From Undaria pinnatifida (taxonomy: Eukaryota > Sar > Phaeophyceae > Laminariales > Alariaceae), in contig JABAKD010000001.1 in NCBI GenBank assembly GCA_012845835.1, positions 3,599,540 to 3,663,539 of the forward strand: a DNA stretch of 64,000 nucleotides. Reading direction: 5' to 3'. Position numbers and translations under genes: made by a program. Numbering within the stretch: position 1 is the first letter of the stretch; every line of letters begins with the position of its first letter. Of the stretch, positions 1 to 11,900 are shown one piece after another. The notes beneath the pieces are model-generated. The model was not told the DNA's origin, ran no database searches, and saw nothing but the letters and a program-made list of their open reading frames with translations.

Positions 1-232
1 AGTTTACCGATTGGCGGATCAATTCGAAAAAGTGCGGATCCAGTCGAAAAAGTTTACTTTTTCTACTTTTTCGAGTGGATCCACCCGTCGGAAAACTCAG
101 TCGAAAAAAGTTGAGTCGAAAAAGCTCGTTTTCGACTGTGTAAGAAAGCCCGACTTGGGCTTCAGTCGAAAAAGGCCGTTTTCGACTGTCAAATCCGACT
201 GTGTAAGAAATGGCCTAACGAGTATAGTGTAA
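1..232. repeat. CAGTCGAAAA-rich inverted and direct repeats
   Basis: The left edge is built from repeated CAGTCGAAAAA and its reverse complement TTTTCGACTG. Direct copies lie near 40, 97, 114 and 164, and inverted copies near 130 and 180. The piece at about 164-189 is itself a short hairpin. Such subterminal arrays are typical of DNA transposon ends, and CAGTCG resembles pogo/mariner termini. The element would extend beyond the window, so no end can be fixed. The open frame through it is only a product of the repeat. Confidence 0.4.
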
Positions 233-2590
233 GCAGGCTTAGGGATATGCAGAAAAACATATGCGTCAGAGCAATTTCCTCAGGCAGCCGTTCACTTAAA
301 AATCACTCTTCATTGGTCATGCTTCGAAGTGTTTCCCAAATATCACCTAAAAGCCCAACATATGTCAGCAGCGTCACTGAAGAGCCCGATACTTTCAGCA
401 GCTGTCAACGGGCAGGCTGTATGCCAGGCAGCTGTGCCCTTCGCGTGTATGATACGCCCATGTGCAGGCGTGTTGCTGATGCCGCTGGTAGTGGTGCTGT
501 TATCTCTGTTGGTACTACACGAGTACCGCGATCTCCCTCTCTCTGCTGCCGTTGCTGTTGATATGGTACTTGATACTACTGCTGGTGGTGTTGTCTCTGT
601 TGCTACTGAGGCCATCTTTTATCTGGCCGTGCTGGCAAAAGCACAACGACACACAACACTACTCACCCCCGTTTGTCATGGGCGACGTGCGTGTACCCCT
701 CCGTGCAGCATGCGTGTTGTCCCTGGTGCTACCGCTGTTGTCTACTACTGCTATCCTTCCTCTGCTGCTGTTGTTTGTGTTGCTGCTGTGACGCTGCTTG
801 CTGCTTCTGGGTCGTGGCGTATGTTACTACCGCCGCCTCCCTTTAGTTTGTTGCAGCTGCAACAGGCGCTACTCATTTTTTTTGCTTGCGGCGTTGATGC
901 TGCACCCTCATCTTACGTGTGTGCTGTGTCGTCTTCACGTTGATAAATCTGTCATTTCAACTTATTTCCACCCAACGTTATCAGTAGAACACCCAGTGTT
1001 CATCCTGGTTCTTCATCCTAGAGAAATATTGTACCTGATACAACTTATGTGGTCAGACCGTGAAAGAGATAAACCAACAAGAATTTACGTGTGCCCCTCT
1101 GGCGGTCTACCCGTCGGTGACTAGGTGACTAAAAACATGCATTGCCGTGCATACTGCCAACAGCAGCAGCAGCTTGCAAATACGAGTATCGATCATTCAA
1201 CTGGTCGAACGTACAGCCTTACAGCTGATGCATTTGAATTAGTTTTACACAGCACTTCTGTGCATCATACCGTCGTCAAATGCATTATCCTGACCTTTTT
1301 TTTCGTGGGAGCATAAGCCTTGCGTCACCCGCTTTGCTTCGCCCCGACCCATGTACGGACGAGTACCACCTACACGCCGAAGGGATAGCTTGTAGATAGA
1401 TAGTGTATTGTAGCGGTATGTACGTCCACGAGTTTCCCTACCGGTCTGCCCTCCAAGCTCCTAGCCATGTCCACGTGTCTACGTGCGAGTACATACATCA
1501 TATCTCATACGCCAATATGCCAACGTCTGTCTCGTACATGCTGTATAGGATCGGTGATATACCCGTGCTGTGTTGAACTCGCCTGATCATGTACTGTAGA
1601 CACAAAGAAGAAGTGGCACGGTGTGCGGTGATGACTGGCTCTTGCTCAGCGCGGCTCGTCCTGCCGAACCAACACAGTATATCTGGTATCAGTCAACTCA
1701 CCAAGCGAACCTTTCCAAGCGGCGGAATGGCTGACGCAATAACGAAGACGGGACTGTCAGAATGCAATTCCCGCTCCCCTTGTAATGCCGCCTCCGAACT
1801 CCACATAACTCCAGACTGTTAAATCTTATCATCTTCTCTCTCGGTAGGCAACCCAAACGGCCCCAAAATGGCTCGGGCGCGTTTCGTTGCCTGCTACACC
1901 TGCCACCATAAATCACCGTAGTCGCCATCGAAGCCCAGGGGCAGACAGCGCCAACACCACATTGGAGGGAGCCAGCATTCGTTGGGCAGTCCTCAGAAGG
2001 AGCCCCGTGATTCAGAACACTTCGGGCACAAAAAAAACACCCCGTCTCTACCAGAGAGAGCACACCCATGCTCGTGAGGGTCCGATTCGATGGCTCCCAG
2101 CTCCTCACGTATATCCCTTGGCGCTATGCCAATATGTATAGATACCAAAAACACAAGGAGGGTGCAACACCATCCGAACAGCAAGAAGAGCGTGCAACAG
2201 TATAGTGCAGGGTGCACAGCAGTATCAGCATGCTGTGAGCGTGTCTTAAAAAAGCGCACGATTCGACGCGCAACGAGGAGGGTAGAATGTGCTGAACTCT
2301 TCTCGCGATAAAAATGAAGGCGCGCACCACCGGAGTGGGGAGGGGGGAGAAGAAGAGCCTTCTTGCGCGACCCCGGATCTGAGTAACGGCCAGGGAGGGA
2401 GAAGGAGAACGAAGAAGTGCGAAGATAATACCCCGCAGAAGGGATGAGCAAAAGTATTGACCTGAAATTCGTCGAACTCACGGCTGACGTCCTTGAAAAT
2501 TAGTTATAAAGTAATAGAAAAAATAGCCCAGGCCTCCTGTAACGTTGCACTTCGTATGGAAGCCCGGGCGAGTGGCCGATCATTTTGTAT
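233..2590. other. No gene recognised; low-complexity frames
   Basis: Several overlapping frames of 60 to 200 codons run through this stretch on both strands, mainly in CTG/GTT-rich sequence around 450-900. None shows a recognisable domain, and none has exon-like borders supported by homology. Around 2310-2400 lies a fragment (CACCGGAGTGGGGAGGG followed by GACCCCGGATCTGAGT) that recurs in diverged form near 12600-12640 and 31090-31150, so it is dispersed repeat. I call no gene here. Confidence 0.4.
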
Positions 2591-2598
2591 TACCACCA

Positions 2599-2983
2599 TG
2601 TTATAAGGCGTGGTTTGGGTAAGCTATCGGTTAACCTTTTGGAAGTGGTCAAACGGACTAATACCCCATAAATTTAACAGATGGCGTCGTCGACAGACCA
2701 TGGGTTTTTTGGGTCGTGGGTTCGATCCCCACCATCCACAATAATAAACTTTTCAGATTTTCCCCATCATGTCGAACTTGAAAAATACTCTCTCGGGTAT
2801 ATCCAGGAAATGAAACGGCTTGGATAGATAGCAGGTCCGCCCGTATATCCGGCCGACCTGATATCCCGCCGTTTCAGGGGGGGAGAGTGTTATAAGGCTT
2901 TTATTAGTTTGGGTAAGCTATTGCTGATCGGTTAACCTTTTGCAAGTGGCCAAACGGACTAATACCCCACTAATACCTTAACA
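2599..2983 (+). mobile_element. TRIM-like LTR element, copy A
   Basis: Two direct repeats (2599-2679 and 2888-2983) each begin TGTTATAAGG and end TAACA, giving the TG...CA ends and short terminal inversion TGTTA/TAACA expected of LTRs. The internal part is only about 208 bp and non-coding. A purine run (CAGGGGGGGAGAG) abuts the 3' repeat as a polypurine tract should. Just inside the 5' repeat is TGGCGTCGTCGACAG, a candidate primer-binding site. About 35 bp further on is a tRNA T-arm-like GTGGGTTCGATCCCCAC. The element is flanked by ACCA on both sides, a possible 4 bp target duplication. The 3' repeat carries small insertions relative to the other copies. TRIM elements depend on the machinery of full-size LTR retrotransposons. 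Confidence 0.75.
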
Positions 2984-2999
2984 ACCACTTACTTATCTT

Positions 3000-4620
3000 C
3001 GACGCGATTATTCTTTCATCATTTATTATTATTTCCCCCCTTGAAGTCCCATGCAGAATATTATCGAAGTATGAGAAAATATGGGTTTTGTACGTACGTA
3101 AGAAGTTTGACCAATCAGATCAATGCGGTAATTCATAGTCGTATGAGCGATAGCATTGGGCACACCTGGCCCAGCTGTGTAGGCGACGACCTGCACGCGG
3201 AGCGCGTAGGGGAGCAGAGTCAGAGCTTACAGGTCCAAGGTGTGATACAGACTAGTTTAAATTCCCACCCACCCGCCCGTGCTTTTGAGGGAGTCAGTGG
3301 AGGGGGAGTTAATCGGTCGCAGTAACGTTGCGCGTGTTTGTTACTGTTTTGGCAAACGTACCCGTTTTCGCTGAAGATGCGACGGGGTTTCGTAGATTGC
3401 GCAGGTTTGCGGTGGGTGCTAGCCGCATCAGTGTTATAGCGTGGTGCAAGGGGTGTTCGTTGTTGTGTTTTTTTTTCAGCATGTGTAATATCTGAGTATC
3501 CCTCCGTGCGGTGGGGGTACGTATTACTGTGTTACGCAGATATTATGTTGATAGTTAACAGCGAACGTTGTGGCAGTGCATCGGCTCGGATTTAGCGCGC
3601 AATCGGAAAGTGTGGGAGAGGGGAATTATCCGTATATTGGCAAGTAAGTGCATTTGTTCAATGTGCATGGTGTGTGCAGGCGTGCAATTTTATAGCATAT
3701 TTATTACACGCGTGTGTACGTTTTTTTATATGCTGCACGTTATAGGCGGTTGCCTCGTATGTCTTCTTCGAGTTGCCAACGATTGTTCGTCGTTGGTTGT
3801 TGGCTGGCGTCGAGAGTTCGATGTCGCCAGTTGGGTTGGGAGTTGACTCGTGTATACGGATGTTAGCGTGGGGTTGCCGGCGGGGCAGCCCCGGGGTATT
3901 CCCATCTCCAACCCCCCTCTCCGGGCGGGGGGTTGCGCATTAATATAATACAACTTCGAAAGCAAAGTGCAAAGGAGGGTTTTACGCAAACTTTCGGGGT
4001 CAGGGCGAAATTAGTACTTATTGTTTTTTTTTCCGGTGTGCTATACGATTGCAGAAGTGTGCATCTATCTCCGGCGTCCATTAAAACAGACGTACAAAAA
4101 AATGGGCCAAAAAATGCGATGTGCCGCCGTTGCTCTGATTAAAGTCCTGACCTGCAAAACAAGACTCAGCATACACCCGCCGACAGACAGCAAGCGGCAG
4201 CATTTACACATCATAGACATTTCGTTCGTTGTCCATACAGGCAAGATATTTGTCTGGATTGCCGCGTCCGGCCTGAGCATTTCCCCAGCTCAAGTATTGC
4301 GAGACCGGAGGGATACTCCCCGACGAGGAACAGTTGTTTGTAGTACAGGTGTCGACCGGGTCGATCAACAGTCGACATGATGGTCGTCGTGGGCAGACTG
4401 AAAGACCTCGCACGGGCCAGGACAACCCCCACGTTCATGTGCTCCGTCCATCTCCGGAAAGCGCACATGACTCCGTCGATCGAGAGTAAATTACGGTTGG
4501 TGCTCGCACGCTTCGGCGGGTACCAGAGAGAATTTCATTAAAAATTGAAAACCGTAAGCTGTGAGTACGACCGATTGAATGGTTTAAACTCCACTTTGCA
4601 AGCTGCGCGGTAAATTAGAT
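3000..4620. other. No gene recognised
   Basis: No exon with family similarity was found. A minus-strand frame around 4211-4468 has reasonable composition, but I cannot identify it or support splice borders. A 20 bp CCCCGGGG-type palindromic patch lies near 3875-3935. CTTTGCAAGCTGCGCGG near 4595-4612 belongs to a dispersed repeat also present near 11050, 13290 and 47580. Confidence 0.35.
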
Positions 4621-4727
4621 CTGTGTTTCATTTTATGACATGTTGTTTGTGAATTGCGTGATAACCTTTTCGCGAAGAGTATGATATCTTTAATTGAAAC
4701 CAGATAAAAGCAAAGTACGGTTGATAC

Positions 4728-4985
4728 ATACATTTATTCGCGTTTTCCTTCTCTGTGGCGGAGGGGGTAAACAACGCCTTGAAAGAAGCCTGCTTGGTCG
4801 CTTTCACTGCCGCCGGCGCCGCAAGCGAGAGCACCTCTCTTGCTCGAGCCATGGGGGTCAGTGCCAGCGTTAGCATTGGCGTTAGCGTCGGCGTTAGCGA
4901 TTGGTTGTAGCAGCAGCATTCGAAGAACCACGATCCCGGCCATGCGAGATCCGCAAGAGGCCGGTACCGCACCCCCCACCCCTGA
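4728..4985 (-). pseudogene. Decayed tandem copy of the PIP-box terminal exon
   Basis: This segment aligns along its length with the terminal exon at 5062-5285. It has the same (GCTAAC)n-coded Ala/Asn tract, the same Gly-Ser-Ser-Lys/Arg-Arg-Gly stretch and the same PAAVKxTKQAS core, then a Glu-Lys-Glu-Asn tail. An insertion of about 11 bases between the Ser-Ser-Lys-Arg stretch and the Pro-Ala-Ala core puts the two halves in different frames. The second hydrophobic cluster reads QASFKALF, a weaker PIP match than QASLTSFF. It lies about 340 bp downstream of the intact exon in the direction of transcription, so it could serve as an alternative terminal exon only if spliced within the copy. I read it as a decaying duplicate. 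Confidence 0.6.
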
Positions 4986-5061
4986 AGGCAGACGCTACTG
5001 TCAGTTCGATGAGAACATGTCAAGAACATCGAAACCGTCGCAAAAAAACACCACGACTGGT

Positions 5062-7517
5062 TCATATATTCTCGTTTTCCTCCCCTCTGGCGGAGTGCGC
5101 AAAAAACGACGTAAGAGAAGCCTGCTTGGTCGATTTCACTGCCGCCGGCGAAGCACCTCTCCTGCTCGAGCCATCGGCGTCAGCGTTGGAGTTAGGGTCA
5201 GCGTTAGCGTTAGCGCCAGGGCCGGCGTTAGCGTCGTCGATAGCGTTAGCGATAGCGGCTGCGCTGACAGGAGCACCCGCCGAACCTGCTCGCAACAGAA
5301 AACCGATCGGATAGGCAGGGTTAACCTTGTTGGGACTTGCTTATAACTTGATTAAAGTGTAGAGGGGAAAACGGACGAAACAAAACGACTACCGACACAT
5401 GCTACGCTAGAGGTGCACCAGTTTCTTTCTGCGGCTGCTCACTTGGGGAGCTACATACCCAACCCAAACACTGGGTAAACCATGACACTGAAACTGCAAC
5501 CAGATGAGCAATCCCATGGCCTAGGTAGAAAACGAAAAATATTGCAATCTTAAAGAACGAAATGCCGACACATTAGGGTTAAGGAGTACCGTCATTCAGT
5601 TTTTTCCCGCCCGAAAAGTGGGTTCTGTATCGTAGCAGGCGTATACCACGGCGTCGGCCACGTGAACAAGCCCACGCTGCTGGGGTAAGGAGGGTGTCCG
5701 GCCTACATTGCAAGGATACGTACCACACACGTAGCATGGGGCCACTCGTACTGCCTCGCGCTTACACTATCCAGGCGGTTTTGCCAAGTCGAAATTGTGC
5801 ATGTGCCATTTTTGGTCGCTGTGTTCGGGCCCGAAAGGCTATAAAAGGCTATCTTACATACCGCAGTCAGCCGTCCCTTTCCGCTTTCCGCCCGCATTGA
5901 CTCAACACAAACAGCACCGTTTCATGTTCCGAAAGTGATGGGATATATCAGCCAGTGAATTCACAACACTATCTGCTCTCGTCCTGCATCATACTGCTGT
6001 ACAGCGTGCTAGTTGTGCACCACGATAACTGAACTAACAGACAGTCAGCGCTGACCGTTAGCTCAGTATCTACCCGCATTTATCAAAGACACATTGTGGG
6101 GTCCGTCTGGCTGTTAAGCCTGAATCTCAGACTTGCCCAAGGGGTGCACGCCCTGTAGCCACACTGCCCCGAACAGGCGGAGATATGGCAATAATTGTTG
6201 CCTGCAAGTGCTATATCTAACACAACGCCCAAAAGCGCGCAAGCGACCGGACACATCGTACAGTACCGTACCTGTCGCCAAAGCCGACAAACAGCGGTCA
6301 CCTCCCCCGACAACCGCCGCCGCGGAACCGGCAGCCGCAGATCTCATCCTGTTCTCCATTGATGCCAACACCCGATTTTTCCACTCGGCGTGTCCGTGTC
6401 CTTGACCGCGCCCCCACTCCTCCCCCCTCCCCTCTCCCCTCAAAGAAGAACGTCCTTTCGGAGCACGCGAATCATCTCCACCGCCACCATCACCGCCACC
6501 ACCACCACCGGTTGGGCCTTGGCGGGTGATTCTACCGCCACCAACGTGTGCGCCACCGCTGTCAGAGCCATCGCCGCGCATCCTCTGCCGCGATGGAACT
6601 AACCCTTCGCCACGAACGGGAGGGACCGAACTACAACTATTGCTAGCATTCACGCTGTTAGAGTCACCGCCGCCATCACCTTCGCGTGACGTTATCCGCG
6701 TTGCCGGCAGCGGCAGATCTCCGCCACCACGCACGTTTACCGCTTCGCCCTGCATTGCCGCGTCGGGCAGCGGAAGCGTCCTTTCATGGCCTGGCTCGTT
6801 GCCTCCAGTCGAAGAAGGAGGCGGCGGCGACGGGGTTTTCGGACCCGAATCAGCACTCGCGTTGGCGCCGACATTGTTGCTACTATCTCTTTCGGCCGCA
6901 CGTCTGATGGTGGCTGCCGCTGTAGTTTCTCTCGCCGCGGCGTAAGGGTTGACCACAGGAGCGCGATGAGCTCTCGAGACAGAGGAAAGAGGAAGCGCGG
7001 CATCGGCAGAGGTGCGGGTCGCAACAGCGGCAGCAGTAGCAGTAGTAGTACTAACGGTAGCAGCAGCAGTAGTAGGGGTAGCAGCCGTAGCAGTTACAGT
7101 TCCAGGCGGAGCTTCCGAAGTCATACCGGCCCCGTCGGTCCCGCCATGGCCACCGCACCCCATTGGGCGTCTGATGGCCGTTGCCGTGGTTGTTGTCGTT
7201 CTCGCCGTGGCGTACGGGTTGACCATAGGAGCTCGAGGAACTCTCGGGACAGACGAAGGAGGAAGGGCGGTACCGGCACCGGCAGAGGTACGAGTCGCGG
7301 TAGCCGCTGCAGTAGCAACCGCCGCAGTGGAGCCAGTAGTTGCAGAAGCGGAAGTAGTGCTAGGGCCGCCGCGACTCCCACTCCCAACGCCGGTGGCGAC
7401 CGTAGCGGCGGCAGCGGTGGAAGTGGATGTGTTGGGGCGCGGACGCTTGGCTTGGGCGACTCGGTGCGTTCTGTCGTTGAGCGAGTTGTTCTTGTCGTTG
7501 TTTCCTCCCGGCTCCAC
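5062..7517 (-). CDS. Disordered protein with C-terminal PIP box (partial, two exons)
   Basis: Two exons fit together: 7517-6302 (starts after TTTGTTTAG, donor GTGACC, leaves phase 1) and 5285-5062 (after GCGAGCAG, begins with the two bases needed, stops TGA). The 5' exon opens at a splice acceptor with no ATG, so the gene starts upstream and is incomplete here. The first exon encodes about 405 residues of Ala/Thr/Ser/Gly-rich disordered sequence with a twice-repeated motif, RAPMVNPYATAR and RAPVVNPYAAAR. The last 74 codons contain an Ala-Asn repeat, then KSTKQASLTSFF, an exact QxxLxxFF PIP box 14 residues from the end. PIP boxes dock replication and repair proteins on PCNA. The protein is otherwise unidentified. 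It lies just downstream of ORC6 on the same strand. The join of the two exons rests on matching phase and could be wrong. Confidence 0.5.
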
Positions 7518-7984
7518 CTAAACAAACACGGGAGCACAGGAGGATAAAAGGAACGCCAGGAGTTTTGGCGTCCAACACAAACACGGTAGAGAAGAAGATA
7601 AGACCGCGGCTAGCCGCGTGGCAGGGGGCTCACTTTTAACGACGCCTCGACGTTTTCAGCACCTCGAGCCACTCGCGCGGGCGTTTACCTATATCTACAA
7701 GGTCAGCGGTTTTCTGCCTCGCGACATCCATTCACCGCGGTGTAATCGTTTGTAGTGTCTGCACCAACACAACACTTTCTAAATCCGGTTTTCGAGTGGG
7801 GTACTGAGCCACGCGCGCGAGTGCGGCCTAAATTCAGCGAAGCAAACGGGGGAAAAACATTGCACATGGCGCGTGCAACGATAGAGGTCGCGTTTTTCGG
7901 CTCATTTTTTTCCCCGAAAGATGGGGCTCCTGAACCCAAAATCGTTCGAATGTCATCCGTGCTATACATACACGCTATACCACA

Positions 7985-8345
7985 GTTTTGGGGTATTTTT
8001 TTTATCTAATTTTTTTTTCGCACACTTTTGCTTTCCAGCTTCTGGACAAGCCGTGGTCACAGGTGTCGTCCCTTCTCCCCCCCCCGGTTCTTGCCTTTTC
8101 AATTTTTATCGCACATATGATAGGGTTTTGCAATCCCGCTGCTTGTCGATTTTTCATCGATTTTTCATCGAGTGTTGCTGACTCACGCTCTCGCGTTTTC
8201 CGCAAGTCAATTTGTGCACAAGAAAAAGTCCCAACGAATTTATACGAGTATGCACTCGGCGGGGCTCGAACTCACGAAACTGACCTATACCAGGCACGAG
8301 GATAACCTGATACGCCACCGGGGCGATCGGCCCGGGCATACCTAT
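7985..8345 (-). repeat. SINE-like repeat with tRNA-like head
   Basis: Read on the minus strand, the head carries a box A-like TGGCGTATCAGG and, about 45 bases on, a box B-like GAGTTCGAGCC, spaced as in a tRNA-derived polymerase III promoter. No acceptor stem forms, so it is not a working tRNA. The body (about 8000-8230) aligns with 19135-19455 on the plus strand, sharing GTGCATACTCGTA, TTGACTCGCGGAAAA-like and CCACGGTTTGTCCAG-like blocks in the same order. Two copies with a polymerase III-like head suggest a SINE family. Confidence 0.45.
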
Positions 8346-8986
8346 ACCTAGGTAACGGGTTTGCTAGTCGGGTTGCGTTTTCAGTTTTACTTAAAATCGT
8401 TTTTTTGTGCGTGTGAGGTGTACTTCGGACTAGATATCTCCGCAACAGAGGAACCCCATAAACTAACGCGAACTCGTGCTCCTCTAGCATAGCATGTGCC
8501 CAATACTAAAATATCGCGGCCTTTGGTCGTAACACACGCCAAGAGTTATGGTTGAACAAAAACTGCGAGAGAGAATGCGAGATAATACGAGAACGACAAC
8601 AACAGAGGCACACAGAAGGCGACGGACGGGAACGTGGGCAGCAGAAAGGCAAATCAACTTATTTGCTTCAATACGCATCACCAAGGCCACGGGGCATGGC
8701 AGAAGTGCTTACGACTTGGCCCGGCTTCGACAAAATGGTTTGGTTGAGAATACACGCGAACGAACCCTCACCATACGACAGCGTAATTTTCCGAGAAATT
8801 TCCCAGGCGGTCAGGTTTTGAGATAGGGTTCGAGGAAAACGTGTTCAAACGACGACCGACCGATTAGCTGAAGCTGGGCCAAGCCGGTAGGGCTGGATAC
8901 AACCTGCGACGACAAAAAGCAAGCAGAAAATAAGCCAGAGATGCGCTAAAAAATATATATACTTGTTGATTTATTTCAGAATAATG

Positions 8987-11900
8987 TTACCCTAGACCTA
9001 CCGCGGCGACAGTCGCGCCCCCGGACCGTCTCCTCCCCGCAGCAGCCTGGATGCTCCTCGCCAGCGCGGCCACGTGGTTCATGGGCGCCCCCCCAGGCCC
9101 CACAAGACGAGTTAACGGAATCGTCCTTCGACCGGCGCTCCCGGCGGCATCGGAACTGCTGCCACGATCTTTGCGTTTATTGATGATTGACGAACCGGAA
9201 CCAATTCCGCCGCTTGTAGTGCCGACGCGGCTGGCTTTGTTCCCGCTGGAAGTTTCCGCGGCGGGTTTTAAGGTTGCGGTAGTGACTGCGGCAGCACCAG
9301 CAGTAGCGGTGGTGGTGGAGGCGCCGGGGGTGGTATGGTTAACGACGGATGAGGATTGTCCTGCGGCGTTGATGCTGTTGAGCGCCGAGGTTTTCTTGAA
9401 GTGCTGGAGGCGTTCCGCGCTGGGCTTGTCGCTGATGGATACACCCAACGTGCTGTAGCAGAGTTCCTGGCGGCGCAAATGATACACAGGTACAGACGAA
9501 GTGTAACCCTGAATATAGACGTACACATGCACAACACAAATAAACTAAAGACAACTACAGCGGGTAAGAACGCGTAATATACACAAGCATACTTCAGAGC
9601 ATTAACTATACATACAGATGTCGTGCAAAGCAAGACAAACGCATACATTGCAATATACACAAAAACAACTATGCACCTCGTACACCGTACGTGATAAGTT
9701 AAATCACACCAAACGTTGCGCCAGCTTTCCATAAGCCAAGCATTTACACAAGCAGCAAAAACCAAAGGCACGTACACAGCAGCAGCACGCTACAGCTGAA
9801 AAACACATGCTAACGAATTCCACCCACCAGCATGCTTCGGCAGACGCTGGTGAACTCCGCTTCGCGCACGAGGGACAGCTCAAGCAGCCGCTGCTTGTTC
9901 ACCGGGTGCTGCCGACAAATAGTCGAAACAATACACGCCGAACAGATGCGATGGTGGAATCAGGGTGGCAAGCTGGAGCAGGGCGGCAAGCGGGGCGAGA
10001 AAGTCCGAGCTGGGTTTTAGAAAGTTCCTATATATGCATAACGAAACCACAAGAACCTTCCCAGGATGTCAATTGCCCTTTCCATGTAGACGCCTGTTAT
10101 GTCTACTTCAGCCGGGAATAAGTCCGACTAATTAATTCCAACTCTTAACAAGGGGTCCCCAAATCGTGGGCGTCGTTGTAGAGAGCTTCACACGACTCTC
10201 ATAGGAAAAAAAAAGGGCAATGAGGAGTTCTGTCGGTGTTGGCGGGATGAAATGGGGGGTAGGGACGGGTATACTCATGTCATGCATGGCCGTAGGCTCT
10301 CAAGACCAAAGAACCTCACATCCCTACCACGCCGGGACGGATTACGCAGGCTCTTTCAAAAACCAGGCAGGTACTGCTTGAACCAAGCGCCGACCGTGGT
10401 GAGGTGCTCGGCGAGTCGCGTGAAGTGTGAGCTGCATCCTACTGAGAACGGCTCGTGAGGCGACCTTCGGCACCTTGTGCGTACTTTCTTGCGTATGGAT
10501 GGCAGCTTCGAATGGAGGGGTCGTGGACGCCGTTGTAAAGGTATTCGAAATATCATACCTGGGACCTGGTACGCCATACGAAATCAAACCAACAAAAAAA
10601 GCCTTGGGACTTCCATATATCGGTAGAGGCGCAGGATGGGTTGCGGGGGGAGAGAAGGGGGGGGGGGGGGGCTGAAAAGTAGCACACACAAACATCCCAC
10701 CTTGAGCTTCCTGGCGCACAGGTAGAACGCCGCGACAGCATAGACGGTACTGTCGAGGTCGATACTGGCCGCCTGCCTCGCAGGGTAGGAGGCGAGGAAT
10801 TTCTCCTGTACAATACAAAAAAACCCAGCAAGACACAGGTTCAATAATACGGCCAGGAGTTTTTCCCATAACGGGGATTTTTCTTTCGTTTCCCCGTGAA
10901 AAATCAGGAAGGCACAATTACTGTCAATGGTATGATATACTCCTTCCCTCCCTCTCAAGCCTTTGCTTGCAAAAATCAGAGACGATGAAAATAAAAAACG
11001 ACGCTTCAGCCGTGAGATCGAGGATTTCGTCGAAATCCCTCTTTGCAAATCTACGCGTGATCCTTTAATCACGCGTGCTACTGTGTGTATACCTCCTCAA
11101 TGATCAAGGATATACCGTACTCTATATACGATACAGTAGGGGGATCACCTTTTTCGTCCGTTGTTTTCTGCGGCTCAGAGGCGGTTACCGGGCGAGACGC
11201 CCTTGGGGCGTTTCGATTTTCGCGGTATCCACCGCCATACAGCGGTTACTCTTACTCTACCCCACCGAAACCATGTTGAAGTCCATTTTCGACTGAGGTG
11301 CACCCAGCTACTCCTTCGAGTGGCCTCAACTCATGGTCAGTGAAAAAGGGCGTGCTCTCCCCTACCTCAGCCTGTGTTTTTTTGTCTCATGACGGGTAAT
11401 GGTTGAACGTTCGTTGAAGGCATTCTTGGCCCGTGACGGACGGCCGCCAAGAAATAACTTTCCACACTAAAACTAATATAACAAGTTTAAGGAGGCGTTG
11501 ACGGGGTACACCAATGACCGTCTATCGACAGGTGTTGCCCATGTGCTGTCGGCTTCTGAAACCGTCAAATCTACGAACCGGCATGTACTCTTTATTGCTG
11601 TACGGCGCATACATAAAGCCGATAATTTTCTGCGACGAACCATCCATACTGTTGTACGTATGGCTGTGAATTGTTAGTGGATAGTTGGGTAGCGACGTAC
11701 GCAAACTAACTGAAGTTAGTACTCCTCCATAAAGAATACAGTGTGAGCTACAATTGTACCGCAGAGGTACAGAGACGCAGAACCCCACAATTTACCGCAA
11801 GAAACCTGGCTGTAATACCTTAGCCAACTACAACTATTAACAGTTGGCGACATAAAGTCAGCCGGCTCGCGGCCTTAGTTGTATGACGATATGACAATGC

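Noticed and set aside
329-943. 204-codon plus-strand frame
   Set aside because: Its Leu/Val/Cys-rich peptide arises from CTG/GTT-rich DNA; overlapping frames on the other strand are just as long; no domain or splice context.
8258-8338. Apparent tRNA gene on the minus strand
   Set aside because: Box A and box B words are present and the T-arm half pairs, but no 7 bp acceptor stem or anticodon arm forms. It fits better as the head of a SINE-like repeat.
10356-10485. Minus-strand frame CSSHFTRLAEHLTTVGAWFK between ORC6 exons 4 and 5
   Set aside because: It looks protein-like and has an acceptor (TTCTCAG), but ORC6 homology runs directly from exon 4 into exon 5, phases match without it and no good donor is seen. 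It might be a skipped or relic exon.
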